Source of the DNA: Neocallimastix lanati (nom. inval.)
Taxonomy: Eukaryota; Neocallimastigomycota; Neocallimastigomycetes; Neocallimastigales; Neocallimastigaceae
Direction of reading: 5' to 3'
DNA length: 48,473 nt
NCBI GenBank assembly: GCA_016946835.1
Contig: JACVTC010000316.1
Coordinates: 1-48,473 of the forward strand
How positions within the stretch are numbered: position 1 is the first letter of the stretch; the number at the start of each line of letters is the position of its first letter. Shown one piece after another: positions 1-10,571 of this stretch. Below the pieces are notes generated by a model that did not search any database, was not told the DNA's origin, and saw nothing but the letters and a program-made list of their open reading frames with translations. The position numbers and the translations under genes are program-made.

Positions 1-209
1 AAATTTTGGAGAAAAAAATTAGGAAATATCTTTTTAAAAACTTTAAATAGATATAACAAATAAATAATAGAAAGTAAATTAATGAATTAAATATATAATA
101 TATAAATAAATAAATAAATAAAAATAAATATAATAAATAATAAATAAATAAAAATAAATAAATTAATTTAAATAGATTAAAGATTAATAATAAAAAAAAT
201 TAATATAAT

Positions 210-460
210 ATGGATAATATTTCGATGAAAGCATTGGATAAATTTTTTAAAGAATCGTCCTTATTTAGTGAAGATAGATTAAGAGAGAAAAATAAATTAC
301 CGTATTAGATGATGAAAAAAAGGAAATAAAAAAAAATTCTATATGTTGTAAAAGATGTAATAATAATAAATATATTGAGTTGAGACGTTTACAAATTCGT
401 AGATGTGATGAAGAGGCCACTATAGTATATTATTGTTCAAACTGTAAAAGAGTTATTTAA
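210..460 (+). pseudogene. TFIIS-like zinc ribbon, interrupted by a one-base frameshift
   Basis: The second half, read in the frame ending with TAA at 458-460, encodes a small zinc ribbon: a CKRC pair, then RRCDEEATIVYYCSNC. This matches the TFIIS C-terminal domain, whose paired Asp-Glu stimulates RNA polymerase to cleave backtracked transcripts. The ATG at 210 opens a different frame that hits TAG at 306-308. The ribbon frame is closed upstream by TAA at 293-295, so the frame change must lie within about 293-305 and equals one missing base. Even if continuous it would be about 83 aa, far shorter than typical viral TFIIS (about 240-260 aa), so the N-terminal domains are absent. An Rpb9-like ribbon is the alternative. 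A real lesion and a base-calling error cannot be told apart here. Confidence 0.7.
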
Positions 461-1044
461 AACTTTTATTTAGTTTATAATTTTTTAATAATATTTAGAT
501 TTAAATTATTTATGAATTTTAAATATTTAATAAATGTTATTTAAATATAATTCATTATATATATATCCAATTAAAAATATGGAATTTTATGTTCAATTTA
601 ACTTTTATAAAATATTAAAATTATAGTTTTGGTTTAAAAAAAAATATGAATAATTTTAATTTTTACATAAATTATTTTTTTTTTTTGAAATTATTATCCA
701 ATATTATAATATTTCTAATTAATTATAAATATTCTTTCATATGAAATGAAATGAATTTAATATAAGAAATTATGTATATTATAATATTAATTTGTAAATA
801 TTTAAATTTTTTTTTAAAAAATAATAAAAGTAATAATAAAATTAGTAGTTTATAGTGATTAGGGTCTTATACAAAAAAAGAAAAAAAAATTGACATAAAT
901 AATATATTTTAACCATTTCCTAATTTGTTTAAAATGAAAAATTAAATTATAAATTTAATAGTAAATTACTCATTAACGTATATAAATTTAATTGAAATTT
1001 TTTAAATACAATAATTAATGTATTAAAAAGTATTAAAATATAAA
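461..1044. other. AT-rich spacer
   Basis: Almost pure A/T with short homopolymers. No open frame with coding character on either strand and no RNA-like structure was seen. Confidence 0.6.
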
Positions 1045-1896
1045 ATGCATAAAAAGAATTTTAAAAGTTCGGAACAACTTGTCAAGTCGATAAACTCTTC
1101 TAATAAATCTAGTACTTCAAGAATGGATTATTATAATCGTATCTTATCATCATCATGCAGTACAGATATGATATTTCAAAGAATGATATCTACTATAAAT
1201 TTTAAGGAAGTTGTACCTTTACCTAAAAATAATAGTATGTTTCGATTTGTTATCAAATGTTTCAATAATACCAATAATGTAATTTTAGGACCTTTAAAAA
1301 TTAGTTCTGGTATTACGTTAACGGATTTACCCTCTTTATCTATTCCAATGTCTCATTACCATCTTAATAAAAACAATTTTGTACAAGATAATTTTATTCA
1401 TCGAATTTCCGAAAACGAAACTGAACCAATGAAAAAATTTATTGAACGACTTCGATTTATCGATTCTCGTATGCAAATGCTAATTTCGGATTATATTAGA
1501 CATATCGATGAATCTTCTCCTATTTATTACATGTTAAAAAAAAATAATGTAAAATTTAATCAAAATTGGATCTTTACTGGTATTATAAATAAAGGAAATA
1601 ATAATACCGAATATATTAATATTCGCTACTTTAAAGATTCATTTAAAGGCAAAAAAAAGATTGGTACTAATGTTTATTGTGGAGATGATTATTTGGATGA
1701 GATGGCAGATCTTCTTTCTAGAGACACGTTTTGTTATATTAATGGAAATATTTATCCATTGATAAAAGTAAATTATATTATTATTAATGAACGTATTGTT
1801 AATAATATACCAATGGTCAATTTTACATGTAAAGCTTACTTTGTAGATATAAACTTTATACCAAATTCAATTCATTGTAGTACTAAAAGAATATAA
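1045..1896 (+). CDS. Orphan 283-aa protein
   Basis: A clean 283-codon frame with mixed amino-acid composition, clearly more GC-rich than its flanks, so probably a real gene. There is no signal peptide and no membrane segment. The first 30 residues are Ser/Lys/Asn-rich and the remainder looks like a globular alpha/beta protein with several hydrophobic beta-like stretches (FRFVIKCF near 67, NYIIINERIV near 247). No family was recognised. It sits between the TFIIS-like ribbon and the D6/D11 helicase, which suggests a viral information-processing role. A single-stranded DNA-binding protein is conceivable from size and context only. Confidence 0.7.
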   Translation: MHKKNFKSSEQLVKSINSSNKSSTSRMDYYNRILSSSCSTDMIFQRMISTINFKEVVPLPKNNSMFRFVIKCFNNTNNVILGPLKISSGITLTDLPSLSIPMSHYHLNKNNFVQDNFIHRISENETEPMKKFIERLRFIDSRMQMLISDYIRHIDESSPIYYMLKKNNVKFNQNWIFTGIINKGNNNTEYINIRYFKDSFKGKKKIGTNVYCGDDYLDEMADLLSRDTFCYINGNIYPLIKVNYIIINERIVNNIPMVNFTCKAYFVDINFIPNSIHCSTKRI

Positions 1897-2580
1897 ATAT
1901 ATATGTATATATATATATATTTATATGTTTATAGTAAAAATTTGACAATTTTAATGTTATAATTTCATTGAAATATACTTTAGTATTAACATAATTTAAA
2001 TTATTAATAATAATAATATAAATTTATTTAATAATAATGTAGTATAGCAATAAAATATAATATAATATAAAATAATATAATATAATTATTTAATTAAATA
2101 ATATTATATATATATTTATATATAAAATTATATTTAAACATGTAATGAATAACGATATATAATAATAATTACATTAAATATATTTGGATATTAATTTTTT
2201 TAAAAAAATATATATATATTTTTCAATGTACAGATAAATATATTTATTTTTTTTTCTATTTATTTAAAAAAAAAAAAAAGTAAAAAGGAATATAAAATTA
2301 TCAATTAATTTTTATTTTTAAAAAAATACTATATATAATATAAAATATTTACATTTAATTTTTCAAATATAATAATAATAATAATAATCTCTTATATAAT
2401 TAATATTTAATATTTAATTTTAATATACTATTTATTCATATACCTATATATAAAATTTTAATTTAAAATTTTTTTTATTTTTGTAATTATTTATATATTA
2501 TTATTTTAATTTATATAAAATTTATTTACAATATATATATTAATTATACTAAAAATAAAGATAATTAAATGTTTATTCAT
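1897..2580. other. AT-rich spacer between convergent genes
   Basis: Lies between the ends of two convergent genes. Consists of TA-dinucleotide runs, AAT/ATT repeats and a long T-run/A-run near 2250-2280. No gene seen. Confidence 0.6.
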
Positions 2581-5500
2581 TTATAAAATAATAATAAGAT
2601 CATAATCAAATAAATATTTTTTCCATAATTCTATCATTTCCTTTCTAGTTTTTTTCATTGTTTTTGAAAATGATATCAATAATTCATGCAACAAAAAAGC
2701 TTGATGTGGTCTTTCTTTACAATATTTAGGAATATCGTTTTGAGTGACAACGCTTAAAATATGTTTTTTAATTTCTTTATATTTATCTTTATTGTTTTCT
2801 TCTTTATAAATTTTTTCCATTTTTTCTATAGAAATTTCTTGAGAGTTTGGAATACAAATAGATGACAATTTTTTTTCCATATCGTCATAACAAATTGAAT
2901 AGATGAGCTTTTCCAAAAGTTCTTGTTTTATATAAAAAGATTCAATATTACGACCACGATTAACTTCACGAAAATTAATAGAACCCGAATCTGAAGTAGA
3001 ACGTTTTGAAGTTGAACGTTTTGAAGTAGAACGTTTTGAAGTAGAACGTTTCTGTTTTATAAAATTAAAATTTAAATTTTTTTTCAAATCGCAATATCTT
3101 AAAGTTAAATCATTACATAACATATAGACATATTTATAACGATCTTTTGTTCGATTTCCTTCTTCAGTACTATAATGATCATCCATTCGTTTTGAGATAT
3201 TCTCTGAATTAAGCTCTTCATTTACCAACTTCCATTCTCGAAGATTAAAATCTGCATAAATAATATTAGTACTAAAATCCTTCTCTGACTTTTTTTTATT
3301 ACTAGCATAAGATGTAGTTTTAATAGTTGAAAAATACGATATATAAATGAAATTATCGATTTTTTTCCAATAAGGATAAAATAATTTAGTGATATTGAAT
3401 AAATTTTGACGTAGAGCATATCTTAATATAAACAATTTTTCAGTATGAGAATATTTAATAATTTGATTATATGCTTCTCTGGTCATATCAGCATTTTGTA
3501 ATTTATTGTTTAAAGACACTATTTCCTCGCTTTTAATATCAACCTCTATGTGAATAAAGTTGGATGACTGTTCGTTCATTTGTCCACTTCTATTATTATT
3601 ATAAAATGGAAGATTTTGGCGAATTAATTTTTCAAAATAAGCATTCCTATAATTTAAACGACAATTGGATATAATTTTACGATAAATCATTCCGTCAGAA
3701 TATCTTAAAATACCACCAGCTATCACAATATTATTACTATTAATATATTCTATTAATTTTGGTAAAACGAATAGGTTAATGACAGGAATTCTATCCATAA
3801 GATCCATAATTCTAATACAATTGTTCTCTGAAAAGAATGTACTTAACTTTTTATTTATTTCGATCATACATAATGGTAAAAGTTTATCTAAGTATACTGA
3901 AGAATAATGTAAATATGGAACGATACTTGTATTGCCAATTATCTCATTTCCATTAATATCTTTGAATGTAGAAGTCTCTCCATGAATATTAGCATCTATA
4001 GCTATACTAGTATTGGTCATTGCACTACTTTCACTCAGGTTTGATTCAATATCAAAAGGTTTATTCTGTTCGTTAGTAGAGAGACCGTTAGTGTTTTGAG
4101 GGTCATTTAAGTTAAAAGGAGCATGAATCAAAGATTCAATAGAAGCATTTTTTAATGCTTGATTAAATTTTAACGCATCTTTATATTTATTTTCACATAA
4201 AATATACTTGCGATAGTCCACACTATACTGATATGAATCGGAACACTCTACTTCGTCATCACATGCCATGTACAAATAAACATTTACGAATCGTTGATTT
4301 TCAGGAAGAGAATCATGTGAACCAACGCGTCGAATACGGCCAATAATTTGATTTATTTTCTCATAATTCCAATGCGGTGTTAATATGTGTAATTGTCGGA
4401 CATTCATAATATCAACACTTTCCGATACTATGTCACTTCCTAGAAGAACCTTTATCTTTGATCCATTTTGATTACTTGAATCATTAAATATATCTAAACG
4501 TTCCATCATATTTGGACAGAGCTTTTTATCTCCAGTAATAAATGTAAAATTCCAAAATTTATCCTCTCTTTCTTTTCGAATTTCCTTTAGTTCAGCGAAT
4601 TCGTTATCATCATCAACATCATCATCATGAAAAGAAGAAAAATGATGAGGAAGAAAACGATCGATCCCTTTGCTTTTCCTATCCACTTTACTTTCTAAAT
4701 TGGAAAAATTTGATGTCTTATCATTATGACGGCTATTTGAAGATACTTTATTATATACATAATGATAGCCCATAGCACAAAGTATCGCGGAAAAGTAATA
4801 AATACCAACTTGCTCAATGATACTGCAATAGATAAATATAGGTCCGTCTGGATTTTCCTTTTTATTTATTTCGTTAAGACAATGATACAATTTACAACAA
4901 TAATTTTTAATATCCTTGGATTGCTGATTTATAATATCTTGTAAAAGAGGGTTACTATGAATAATCTTATCAATACTAAATTGGTATTCTGATAAATCCG
5001 ATTTAACTTTGGATTTTGATCTTTTTTTTGCATCATTGGATTTACCTTTTGCTTTTGATCCTTTATTAGTATCTTGTGTTAAATTATCATCAATTTGTAA
5101 ATGAAGAACACCAAGTGTTGCTTTCACATAATTGATTCCCATATTATTCTTCTCTTGAGGTTCCTTTAGGATATTTCGATAATTTTGAAGTTGAACTCCT
5201 TGCATAGGTACTTTTACTATTTTGTAACGTTCAATACCTGGTATATATGACCCCATATAATTCACGGTCGTGTTTGGTGGATTTAATCCATAATAAGACA
5301 GATGACCAAGCATTTCTTCTTTCAGTTTTTCAGGGGTTAAAAATGAAGTGGAATTCAAATTTGGTTTAATTAATTTAACCAGATCTGTTATTTCATTTGC
5401 ATTATCAAAAATCGGAGTTGCAGACATAAATATAATTCGACCTTTATTAATATGATTTAAAAGTGAACTTAAATTGTTATAGATAAACTTTTTTTTGGTA

Positions 5501-6051
5501 GGGTTACGAAAATGATGAACTTCATCAATAATAATTAATCTTTCATCATAAAAAGAAAAAGAATTAGATGTTGTCTGTTGGTGTTCACTTTTGTTGTCAT
5601 TACCATCGGTGTCTGTGTTACTATCATTAATGTTTTTGATATCGTTACAGAAAGTTATATAAGTGCGAAATTCAATATACTTTTTGATAAATTCTTTATA
5701 ATCTTTAACGTTCGGTAAGTGTGGATAATATTCAAAAGTATAATCATACCATGTCTTTACACGTTTGGTAAATTCCGTAATAGCTTCCTTACCTTTTACA
5801 AGAATAATACAAGGTTTCTTATAAACATTTATGAATTTTAATGCAATCCATAATGCGGTAAATGATTTCCCGGTTCCTGGTGAATGATAAATTAGAAATC
5901 GGTTGACCACTTCATTTTCCGGTGACATATACCTTACGGGTAATATTTGGTATCTTTTCATATGTACATTTTCTTCAATCAACGGATTATTCGTATAAAT
6001 CTCCGTAAATTCTCTTAAACTATATAAGTTATTAATATCCGGATATGTCAT
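2581..6051 (-). CDS. D6/D11-type SF2 helicase (VETF / NPH-I-like)
   Basis: DNA-dependent ATPase of the SNF2-like group used by Nucleocytoviricota in early transcription initiation or termination (poxvirus D6 and D11 types and asfarvirus relatives). Visible motifs: Walker A HSPGTGKSFTA (about 56-66), DEVH (176-179), SATP (210-213), and in the second RecA lobe GSDIVSESVDIMN followed by QIIGRIRRVGSH near residue 570. The first lobe carries an Asp/Asn-rich insertion (about 143-165), and Lys/Ser-rich and Ser/Asp-rich insertions lie between the lobes. A long C-terminal domain of about 500 residues ends with a KRSTS tandem repeat and an Asp/Lys-rich tail. The 1156-aa length suits the viral family. 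Which subfamily (VETF small subunit, NPH-I, or an asfarvirus-type paralogue) cannot be fixed by eye. The start at 6051 gives the full N-terminus before Walker A. Confidence 0.9.
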   Translation of the reverse strand: MTYPDINNLYSLREFTEIYTNNPLIEENVHMKRYQILPVRYMSPENEVVNRFLIYHSPGTGKSFTALWIALKFINVYKKPCIILVKGKEAITEFTKRVKTWYDYTFEYYPHLPNVKDYKEFIKKYIEFRTYITFCNDIKNINDSNTDTDGNDNKSEHQQTTSNSFSFYDERLIIIDEVHHFRNPTKKKFIYNNLSSLLNHINKGRIIFMSATPIFDNANEITDLVKLIKPNLNSTSFLTPEKLKEEMLGHLSYYGLNPPNTTVNYMGSYIPGIERYKIVKVPMQGVQLQNYRNILKEPQEKNNMGINYVKATLGVLHLQIDDNLTQDTNKGSKAKGKSNDAKKRSKSKVKSDLSEYQFSIDKIIHSNPLLQDIINQQSKDIKNYCCKLYHCLNEINKKENPDGPIFIYCSIIEQVGIYYFSAILCAMGYHYVYNKVSSNSRHNDKTSNFSNLESKVDRKSKGIDRFLPHHFSSFHDDDVDDDNEFAELKEIRKEREDKFWNFTFITGDKKLCPNMMERLDIFNDSSNQNGSKIKVLLGSDIVSESVDIMNVRQLHILTPHWNYEKINQIIGRIRRVGSHDSLPENQRFVNVYLYMACDDEVECSDSYQYSVDYRKYILCENKYKDALKFNQALKNASIESLIHAPFNLNDPQNTNGLSTNEQNKPFDIESNLSESSAMTNTSIAIDANIHGETSTFKDINGNEIIGNTSIVPYLHYSSVYLDKLLPLCMIEINKKLSTFFSENNCIRIMDLMDRIPVINLFVLPKLIEYINSNNIVIAGGILRYSDGMIYRKIISNCRLNYRNAYFEKLIRQNLPFYNNNRSGQMNEQSSNFIHIEVDIKSEEIVSLNNKLQNADMTREAYNQIIKYSHTEKLFILRYALRQNLFNITKLFYPYWKKIDNFIYISYFSTIKTTSYASNKKKSEKDFSTNIIYADFNLREWKLVNEELNSENISKRMDDHYSTEEGNRTKDRYKYVYMLCNDLTLRYCDLKKNLNFNFIKQKRSTSKRSTSKRSTSKRSTSDSGSINFREVNRGRNIESFYIKQELLEKLIYSICYDDMEKKLSSICIPNSQEISIEKMEKIYKEENNKDKYKEIKKHILSVVTQNDIPKYCKERPHQAFLLHELLISFSKTMKKTRKEMIELWKKYLFDYDLIIIL
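2993..3052 (-). repeat. 15-bp tandem repeat, 4 copies, coding KRSTS
   Basis: Four adjacent copies of GAAGTAGAACGTTTT (plus-strand reading) with two substitutions among them. They encode KRSTS repeated in the C-terminal part of the helicase. The array is in frame and looks like recent slippage expansion. Confidence 0.9.
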
Positions 6052-6879
6052 TTATAGTTCTATCTATCCTCAATACAAATTTATTTAACTCTATTATTTT
6101 TGTAAATAAATTAAAGAGAAAAAAAAAATAAAACAAAAAGGAAAAATTAATATATATTTATATAATGTAAAATAAATATAATTACTAATAAAGTAATTAA
6201 ACTACTTAACAAATTAAATTAAATAATTGTAAAATAATAATTTATTTATTACATCAATAATACTTTATTCAAAATTAAAATTATACTAATTTTTATGTAA
6301 TATATCAAAAATGTATTACTCTTTTAACTTTTATATTTTTTTTTTTTAATAAATTTATAAAATATAAACCTTAATATTTGTTTATAAATGTATTAAATAT
6401 TATACTTTTTAAATCATTTTATAAATATATTTTCAATGTACTAATAATATATTTAATTTATTAAAATTTTTTCTTTTAATTTTATTGGTATATGAATGAA
6501 TAATATATGCTATTGAAAATTGATAAATTATTACATTATCTGTCCAACTATAAAAAAAATATATATATAATATAAATTTACTAATATTTAAAATTCAACT
6601 ATCCCAAAAAATAAATTAAAAGGTATAAAATTTTAAATTTTAGAACAAGATTAAATTTTAAAAATTTTATTTTTTTTAGATCTACTTTAAACTTTAAAAA
6701 TTTTATTTAATTTATATGAGAAAACTCTTTCAAATGATAAATGTCATTTATAAAAGAAGTTAAATAAATACTTTTAGAATTACTTACATTATTATTTTTG
6801 TAAATTTAATATATTTTAATTTTAAATTTTATTTTTTACTTTTAATAAGGTTTATATTATTCTATTTAAATTTGTACTA
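6052..6879. other. AT-rich intergenic region between divergent genes
   Basis: Lies between the 5' ends of the helicase (-) and the zinc-knuckle protein (+), so it must contain both promoters. It is A/T-rich with T-runs (near 6340) and the words TTTTAAAATTTTAT around 6650-6700. No recognisable promoter consensus and no gene. Confidence 0.5.
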
Positions 6880-7752
6880 ATGGAAAATTTAACAACTTAT
6901 TACAACGAAGTGATCGAAATATTATGTAGTAAATCTGTCCAAGTCTTCAATAATAATTATAATCTTAATATAAATAAAGATAATATTTTAAATAATTTAA
7001 CTAAGGAAGATGATATCCAATCATCAATTCACGAAATGGCCAAACTTAGTTTGAATAATACTTGTATTGGATTAAAAAGAAATAAAACCACTTGTAATAA
7101 TAAAGTAATTCCGGGACATATGTATTGTGGAGTTCATGTTCGTTCAGAAGGAAAACTACCATTAAATCAATATATCAGTAATGTTGCTACCACTCTTAAA
7201 TATGGACATCCGGCAGTTGTTGTTTCCCTAGGTAATAATTGGATATTTCAAAAGGACAGTCAAAACAACGATATAAGAAAAAATGAATCTAAGTCTACTA
7301 AATGGCCATTGAGTGTTGATATGGTTGACAAATCATTACATTCTTATATTTTATTTTTCGATGAATTTAAAAGTTATTTTGGTGCTGGAATACTTGTTAT
7401 TCAATATTGTTCCACCGAAAAAAATAAAAAGCAAAACAGTTATTTTATGGCAACTCATTATGTTGAAGTTAGTAGATATGGAGAAGAATTACAACCCGAG
7501 TATTACATTAAAATGACGTTCAAGTCTATTGCTTTGATTAAGGAAAAACCTATTTTTAGTAAAATCAAGGAATTTCTCTCTGAATACGGAATTCCATATG
7601 ATATTAATGAAATTAACAAACGCAATAGTGATATTATTGAAAATAATCCGGTAGTAATCTACAATAAAATAAATAAAATTATTAATGATCATTATAATAC
7701 TTTTTACTATAATTCAAAATCTTATATAACTTTGAATATTAATTCTGAATAA
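6880..7752 (+). CDS. Zinc-knuckle protein of unknown function
   Basis: 290 aa, no signal peptide. Residues about 62-86 contain a compact CxG-x(n)-C-x(n)-YCxxH element (CIGLKRNKTTC, then MYCGVH), a short Cys3His zinc site that recurs in many giant-virus and phage proteins of unknown role. The remainder is alpha/beta without recognised motifs, with an aromatic-rich stretch near 160-190. It lies between the helicase and the Rpb1 N-terminal gene, so a role in transcription or nucleic-acid binding is a reasonable inference but is not shown. Confidence 0.75.
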   Translation: MENLTTYYNEVIEILCSKSVQVFNNNYNLNINKDNILNNLTKEDDIQSSIHEMAKLSLNNTCIGLKRNKTTCNNKVIPGHMYCGVHVRSEGKLPLNQYISNVATTLKYGHPAVVVSLGNNWIFQKDSQNNDIRKNESKSTKWPLSVDMVDKSLHSYILFFDEFKSYFGAGILVIQYCSTEKNKKQNSYFMATHYVEVSRYGEELQPEYYIKMTFKSIALIKEKPIFSKIKEFLSEYGIPYDINEINKRNSDIIENNPVVIYNKINKIINDHYNTFYYNSKSYITLNINSE

Positions 7753-8411
7753 TTTCTAAAAAAAAACATTTAAAGATTAAAATAAAATAAAAATTAAAAT
7801 TATATACAAAATTGAAAAAAAAAAAAAATATAATAATAATAATAATAATAATTATATTCATGTATAAAACTATGAAAAATAAAATTAATAATTAAAAGCA
7901 TGTATAAACGTGTAAATTCAATTGTAATTCTTTATGATATTTTAATTTTATAAATAAAAAAAAATTCAATAATAACAAATTTAAACTCTATTTAATAATT
8001 TTTAATTTTATTTAACATTTCAATAATTTTTATATCTAATTCTTAATAATATTTATATTTATATTAATAATTAAATACTTTAAATTATGTAAATAGTAAA
8101 TTAATTACTATAATTTATTTATTATTAAAAATAAAAATAACTGCTTATTCCATTTATATATGTATATGATTTTTTTTAAAAAAAAAAATAAAAAAAATGC
8201 TTAAAAAAGTTAACTATTTCATCAATGTATATAATGCTTTTTTTAAAAAAATATAAAAAAAATATACAGTAATAATAATAAATTTTTTTTATTTAAAATA
8301 TTTTTAAAACTTTAAACTACACCTTTTTTTGATATCAATAATATATTTTATATTATATCCTATTTTTATATATGTAATATCATATTAATTGTCTCTATAA
8401 ATTATATTTAG
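7753..8411. other. AT-rich spacer between convergent genes
   Basis: Contains long A-runs and T-runs, including two T(n)A(n) palindromes near 8170 and 8240, and AAT repeats near 7835. It follows the stop of the Rpb1 N-terminal gene (minus strand) and shows no continuation of that reading frame. Confidence 0.6.
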
Positions 8412-10571
8412 TTAAAGACTAGCCATAGAAAATGCATGCTCTAAAAATGTTTCATCAATGTCTGGCTTATTTGTACTAAATGGGTAATAATATATCTCCT
8501 CATTGGAGTAGTTATGAACTACTCCTTTCTCATCGGTTACTAAATCTTCCATACTTTTAACAAGTTCTCTTTGTAAATACCCTGTAGATGATGTATTAAG
8601 AGAAGTAGAAATAATACCTGCACGACCAGATTTTGAATGAATAAATAATTCTTTTGCTGTTAATCCTTCGGAATAGGAACTTTTAATATAACAAACTGGT
8701 AAAATAGCTTGAACGCCAACCGACATCAATATTTGAATAACATTATCCACATTTCCTTTAGATCCACTGTTAATGATATTAGTTAAATTATTATCAATGG
8801 ATTCCACTAATTCTGTAAGGTCACAATATTTGCGAAAAACTTGATTCTTAAACTCGTTGTAGTTCTCAAATTTATTTTGATTTTCTATCAAGGAGTCAAG
8901 ATTTAGTATAGGTATAGGATCCATTTTATTTAAGATACTATCCGTTATGGGAAGATATGATTCTCTTAATTTATCATTTACCATACAATCAGCAATAGAA
9001 ATAGTAATAACATGAGTAATATTATATACATGAACCATGCGTTGAACATCCCACATAAATTTTAAATAGAATTCATTACCGTAATTTGAAATAGCATTAA
9101 GTAAAATAGTTTGATTTTTATCACTGATAACACCTAGTAATATTCCTTTATCTACGATCAGATTACCTTCATGATCATGTAAAGTAAGCGTTCTAGGAAG
9201 TAATAAAGATAACAGGTGAGCATATGGGATATCTGTACTATTCATATGCGATTTGTAGTATTTACAAAATTTTTTCCAATCACTATCGGGAATGCCCAAT
9301 TTATCGCACATTCTTTTAACAATATCAATATCAATAATTTCTTTGTTACGTGTCATATTGTAAATTCCGGTTAAAGTATCTTGTATAAATTTGATCATAA
9401 TAGAAGCATTTTTAAATGACCGGATATTATTTGCAATATTTAATTTTGTGGCCAACTCTTCTTTAGCTTCTTCACCCGGTAACCAAAAAATGTTCATCTC
9501 ATCACCGTCAAAATCTGCTTGAAAGACATTAGCAATAAGTGGATTGATTTGAATGGTTCGACAATTACTTGGACGAGAATGAACGGCTAAGATTGAAGTA
9601 GTTTGAAGTGTAGGTTGTCTATTGATGATAACAAAGTCATTGGTTTTATACCCATAGGGAATTAAGGAATCAGTAAAGACTTTAGGAATTAATACTACAT
9701 CTAAAGGGATATCAATATTTGGCACGATAACACTTCGAAGACAAAAATTTTGACGCTTAGCTAAACACATACTTCGGAAAATACCATTTTTTCCTGATAA
9801 CATCTGTTTAATATAATTTCTATTAGCATCCTCAACCGAATCGTTTTTACTACGAATACCTAAAATTTTCTTGTATAAATTATACGCACGTACAATGTAG
9901 ACGGACTTAATTAAATTTCCGTTTTGATATTGGTAGTTGAGATCTAATACACGTTGATATAATGTTGTTACGTTATTATGAATCGTAGTGTTGCTAGAAT
10001 CTAGAATAGATGGTCTCATATTGATTGGTAAAACTGGAATATTTTTGATAAACACATTAAGTAAATGATTTTGTAGCTCTGGATTTTTTGAAAAATTTGC
10101 AGAACGAATTTCTTCGTACATTTGCTCAATAGATAATGTTTTCTTACCAAAAGTGAAAGAATATTCTGAAATATTCTTTAACTCTTTATCAAAATTTTTG
10201 GAATACTTGAATTTATTGGATGTGACTTCCTCCGATTTAACTTTATGATATGAAAATGTTGTAGCAACTACACGTTTTTCGCAACAGGGGTTATTAGTGG
10301 AAAGTAAAGGATTATATTTTTTACAAACTGGACAAATATGACTTATTTCTTTACATAATATATTTACAAATACAGGATGAACAATTCTGTAATAAAGTGG
10401 TATTCTTCCCGTGTGTCCTGGACAATCTATCATTGATTTACATTGTTTACATGGTAATTGAGGATTGAGAATAAATGATGTTGTATTATCCGTTAATTCA
10501 TTCTTATTTTTAATAAGGATCGTTTCCTTTTCAAATTCTTCATCTGTATATAAATTAAACTTTAAATACAT
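8412..10571 (-). CDS. RNA polymerase largest subunit, N-terminal part (Rpb1 A'-like)
   Basis: Encodes the clamp, active site and bridge helix of a multisubunit DNA-dependent RNA polymerase. Visible in order: clamp zinc site CKQC plus CPGHTG (about 38-55); a second Cys cluster HICPVCKK and NPCCEKR; an RQPTLQTT motif upstream of the active centre (the counterpart of RQPSLH); the catalytic loop ADFDGDEMN near residue 352-361, whose three Asp bind magnesium; and the bridge helix (SKSGRAGIISTS, then TGYLQRELVKSMEDL, about 640-680). The gene stops after 719 aa with TAA directly behind the region corresponding to yeast Rpb1 residue about 890. The trigger loop and everything after it are missing here and are encoded at 46447-47949. 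The N-terminus starts close to the zinc site, slightly shorter than eukaryotic Rpb1. Viral core transcription gene. Confidence 0.95.
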   Translation of the reverse strand: MYLKFNLYTDEEFEKETILIKNKNELTDNTTSFILNPQLPCKQCKSMIDCPGHTGRIPLYYRIVHPVFVNILCKEISHICPVCKKYNPLLSTNNPCCEKRVVATTFSYHKVKSEEVTSNKFKYSKNFDKELKNISEYSFTFGKKTLSIEQMYEEIRSANFSKNPELQNHLLNVFIKNIPVLPINMRPSILDSSNTTIHNNVTTLYQRVLDLNYQYQNGNLIKSVYIVRAYNLYKKILGIRSKNDSVEDANRNYIKQMLSGKNGIFRSMCLAKRQNFCLRSVIVPNIDIPLDVVLIPKVFTDSLIPYGYKTNDFVIINRQPTLQTTSILAVHSRPSNCRTIQINPLIANVFQADFDGDEMNIFWLPGEEAKEELATKLNIANNIRSFKNASIMIKFIQDTLTGIYNMTRNKEIIDIDIVKRMCDKLGIPDSDWKKFCKYYKSHMNSTDIPYAHLLSLLLPRTLTLHDHEGNLIVDKGILLGVISDKNQTILLNAISNYGNEFYLKFMWDVQRMVHVYNITHVITISIADCMVNDKLRESYLPITDSILNKMDPIPILNLDSLIENQNKFENYNEFKNQVFRKYCDLTELVESIDNNLTNIINSGSKGNVDNVIQILMSVGVQAILPVCYIKSSYSEGLTAKELFIHSKSGRAGIISTSLNTSSTGYLQRELVKSMEDLVTDEKGVVHNYSNEEIYYYPFSTNKPDIDETFLEHAFSMASL

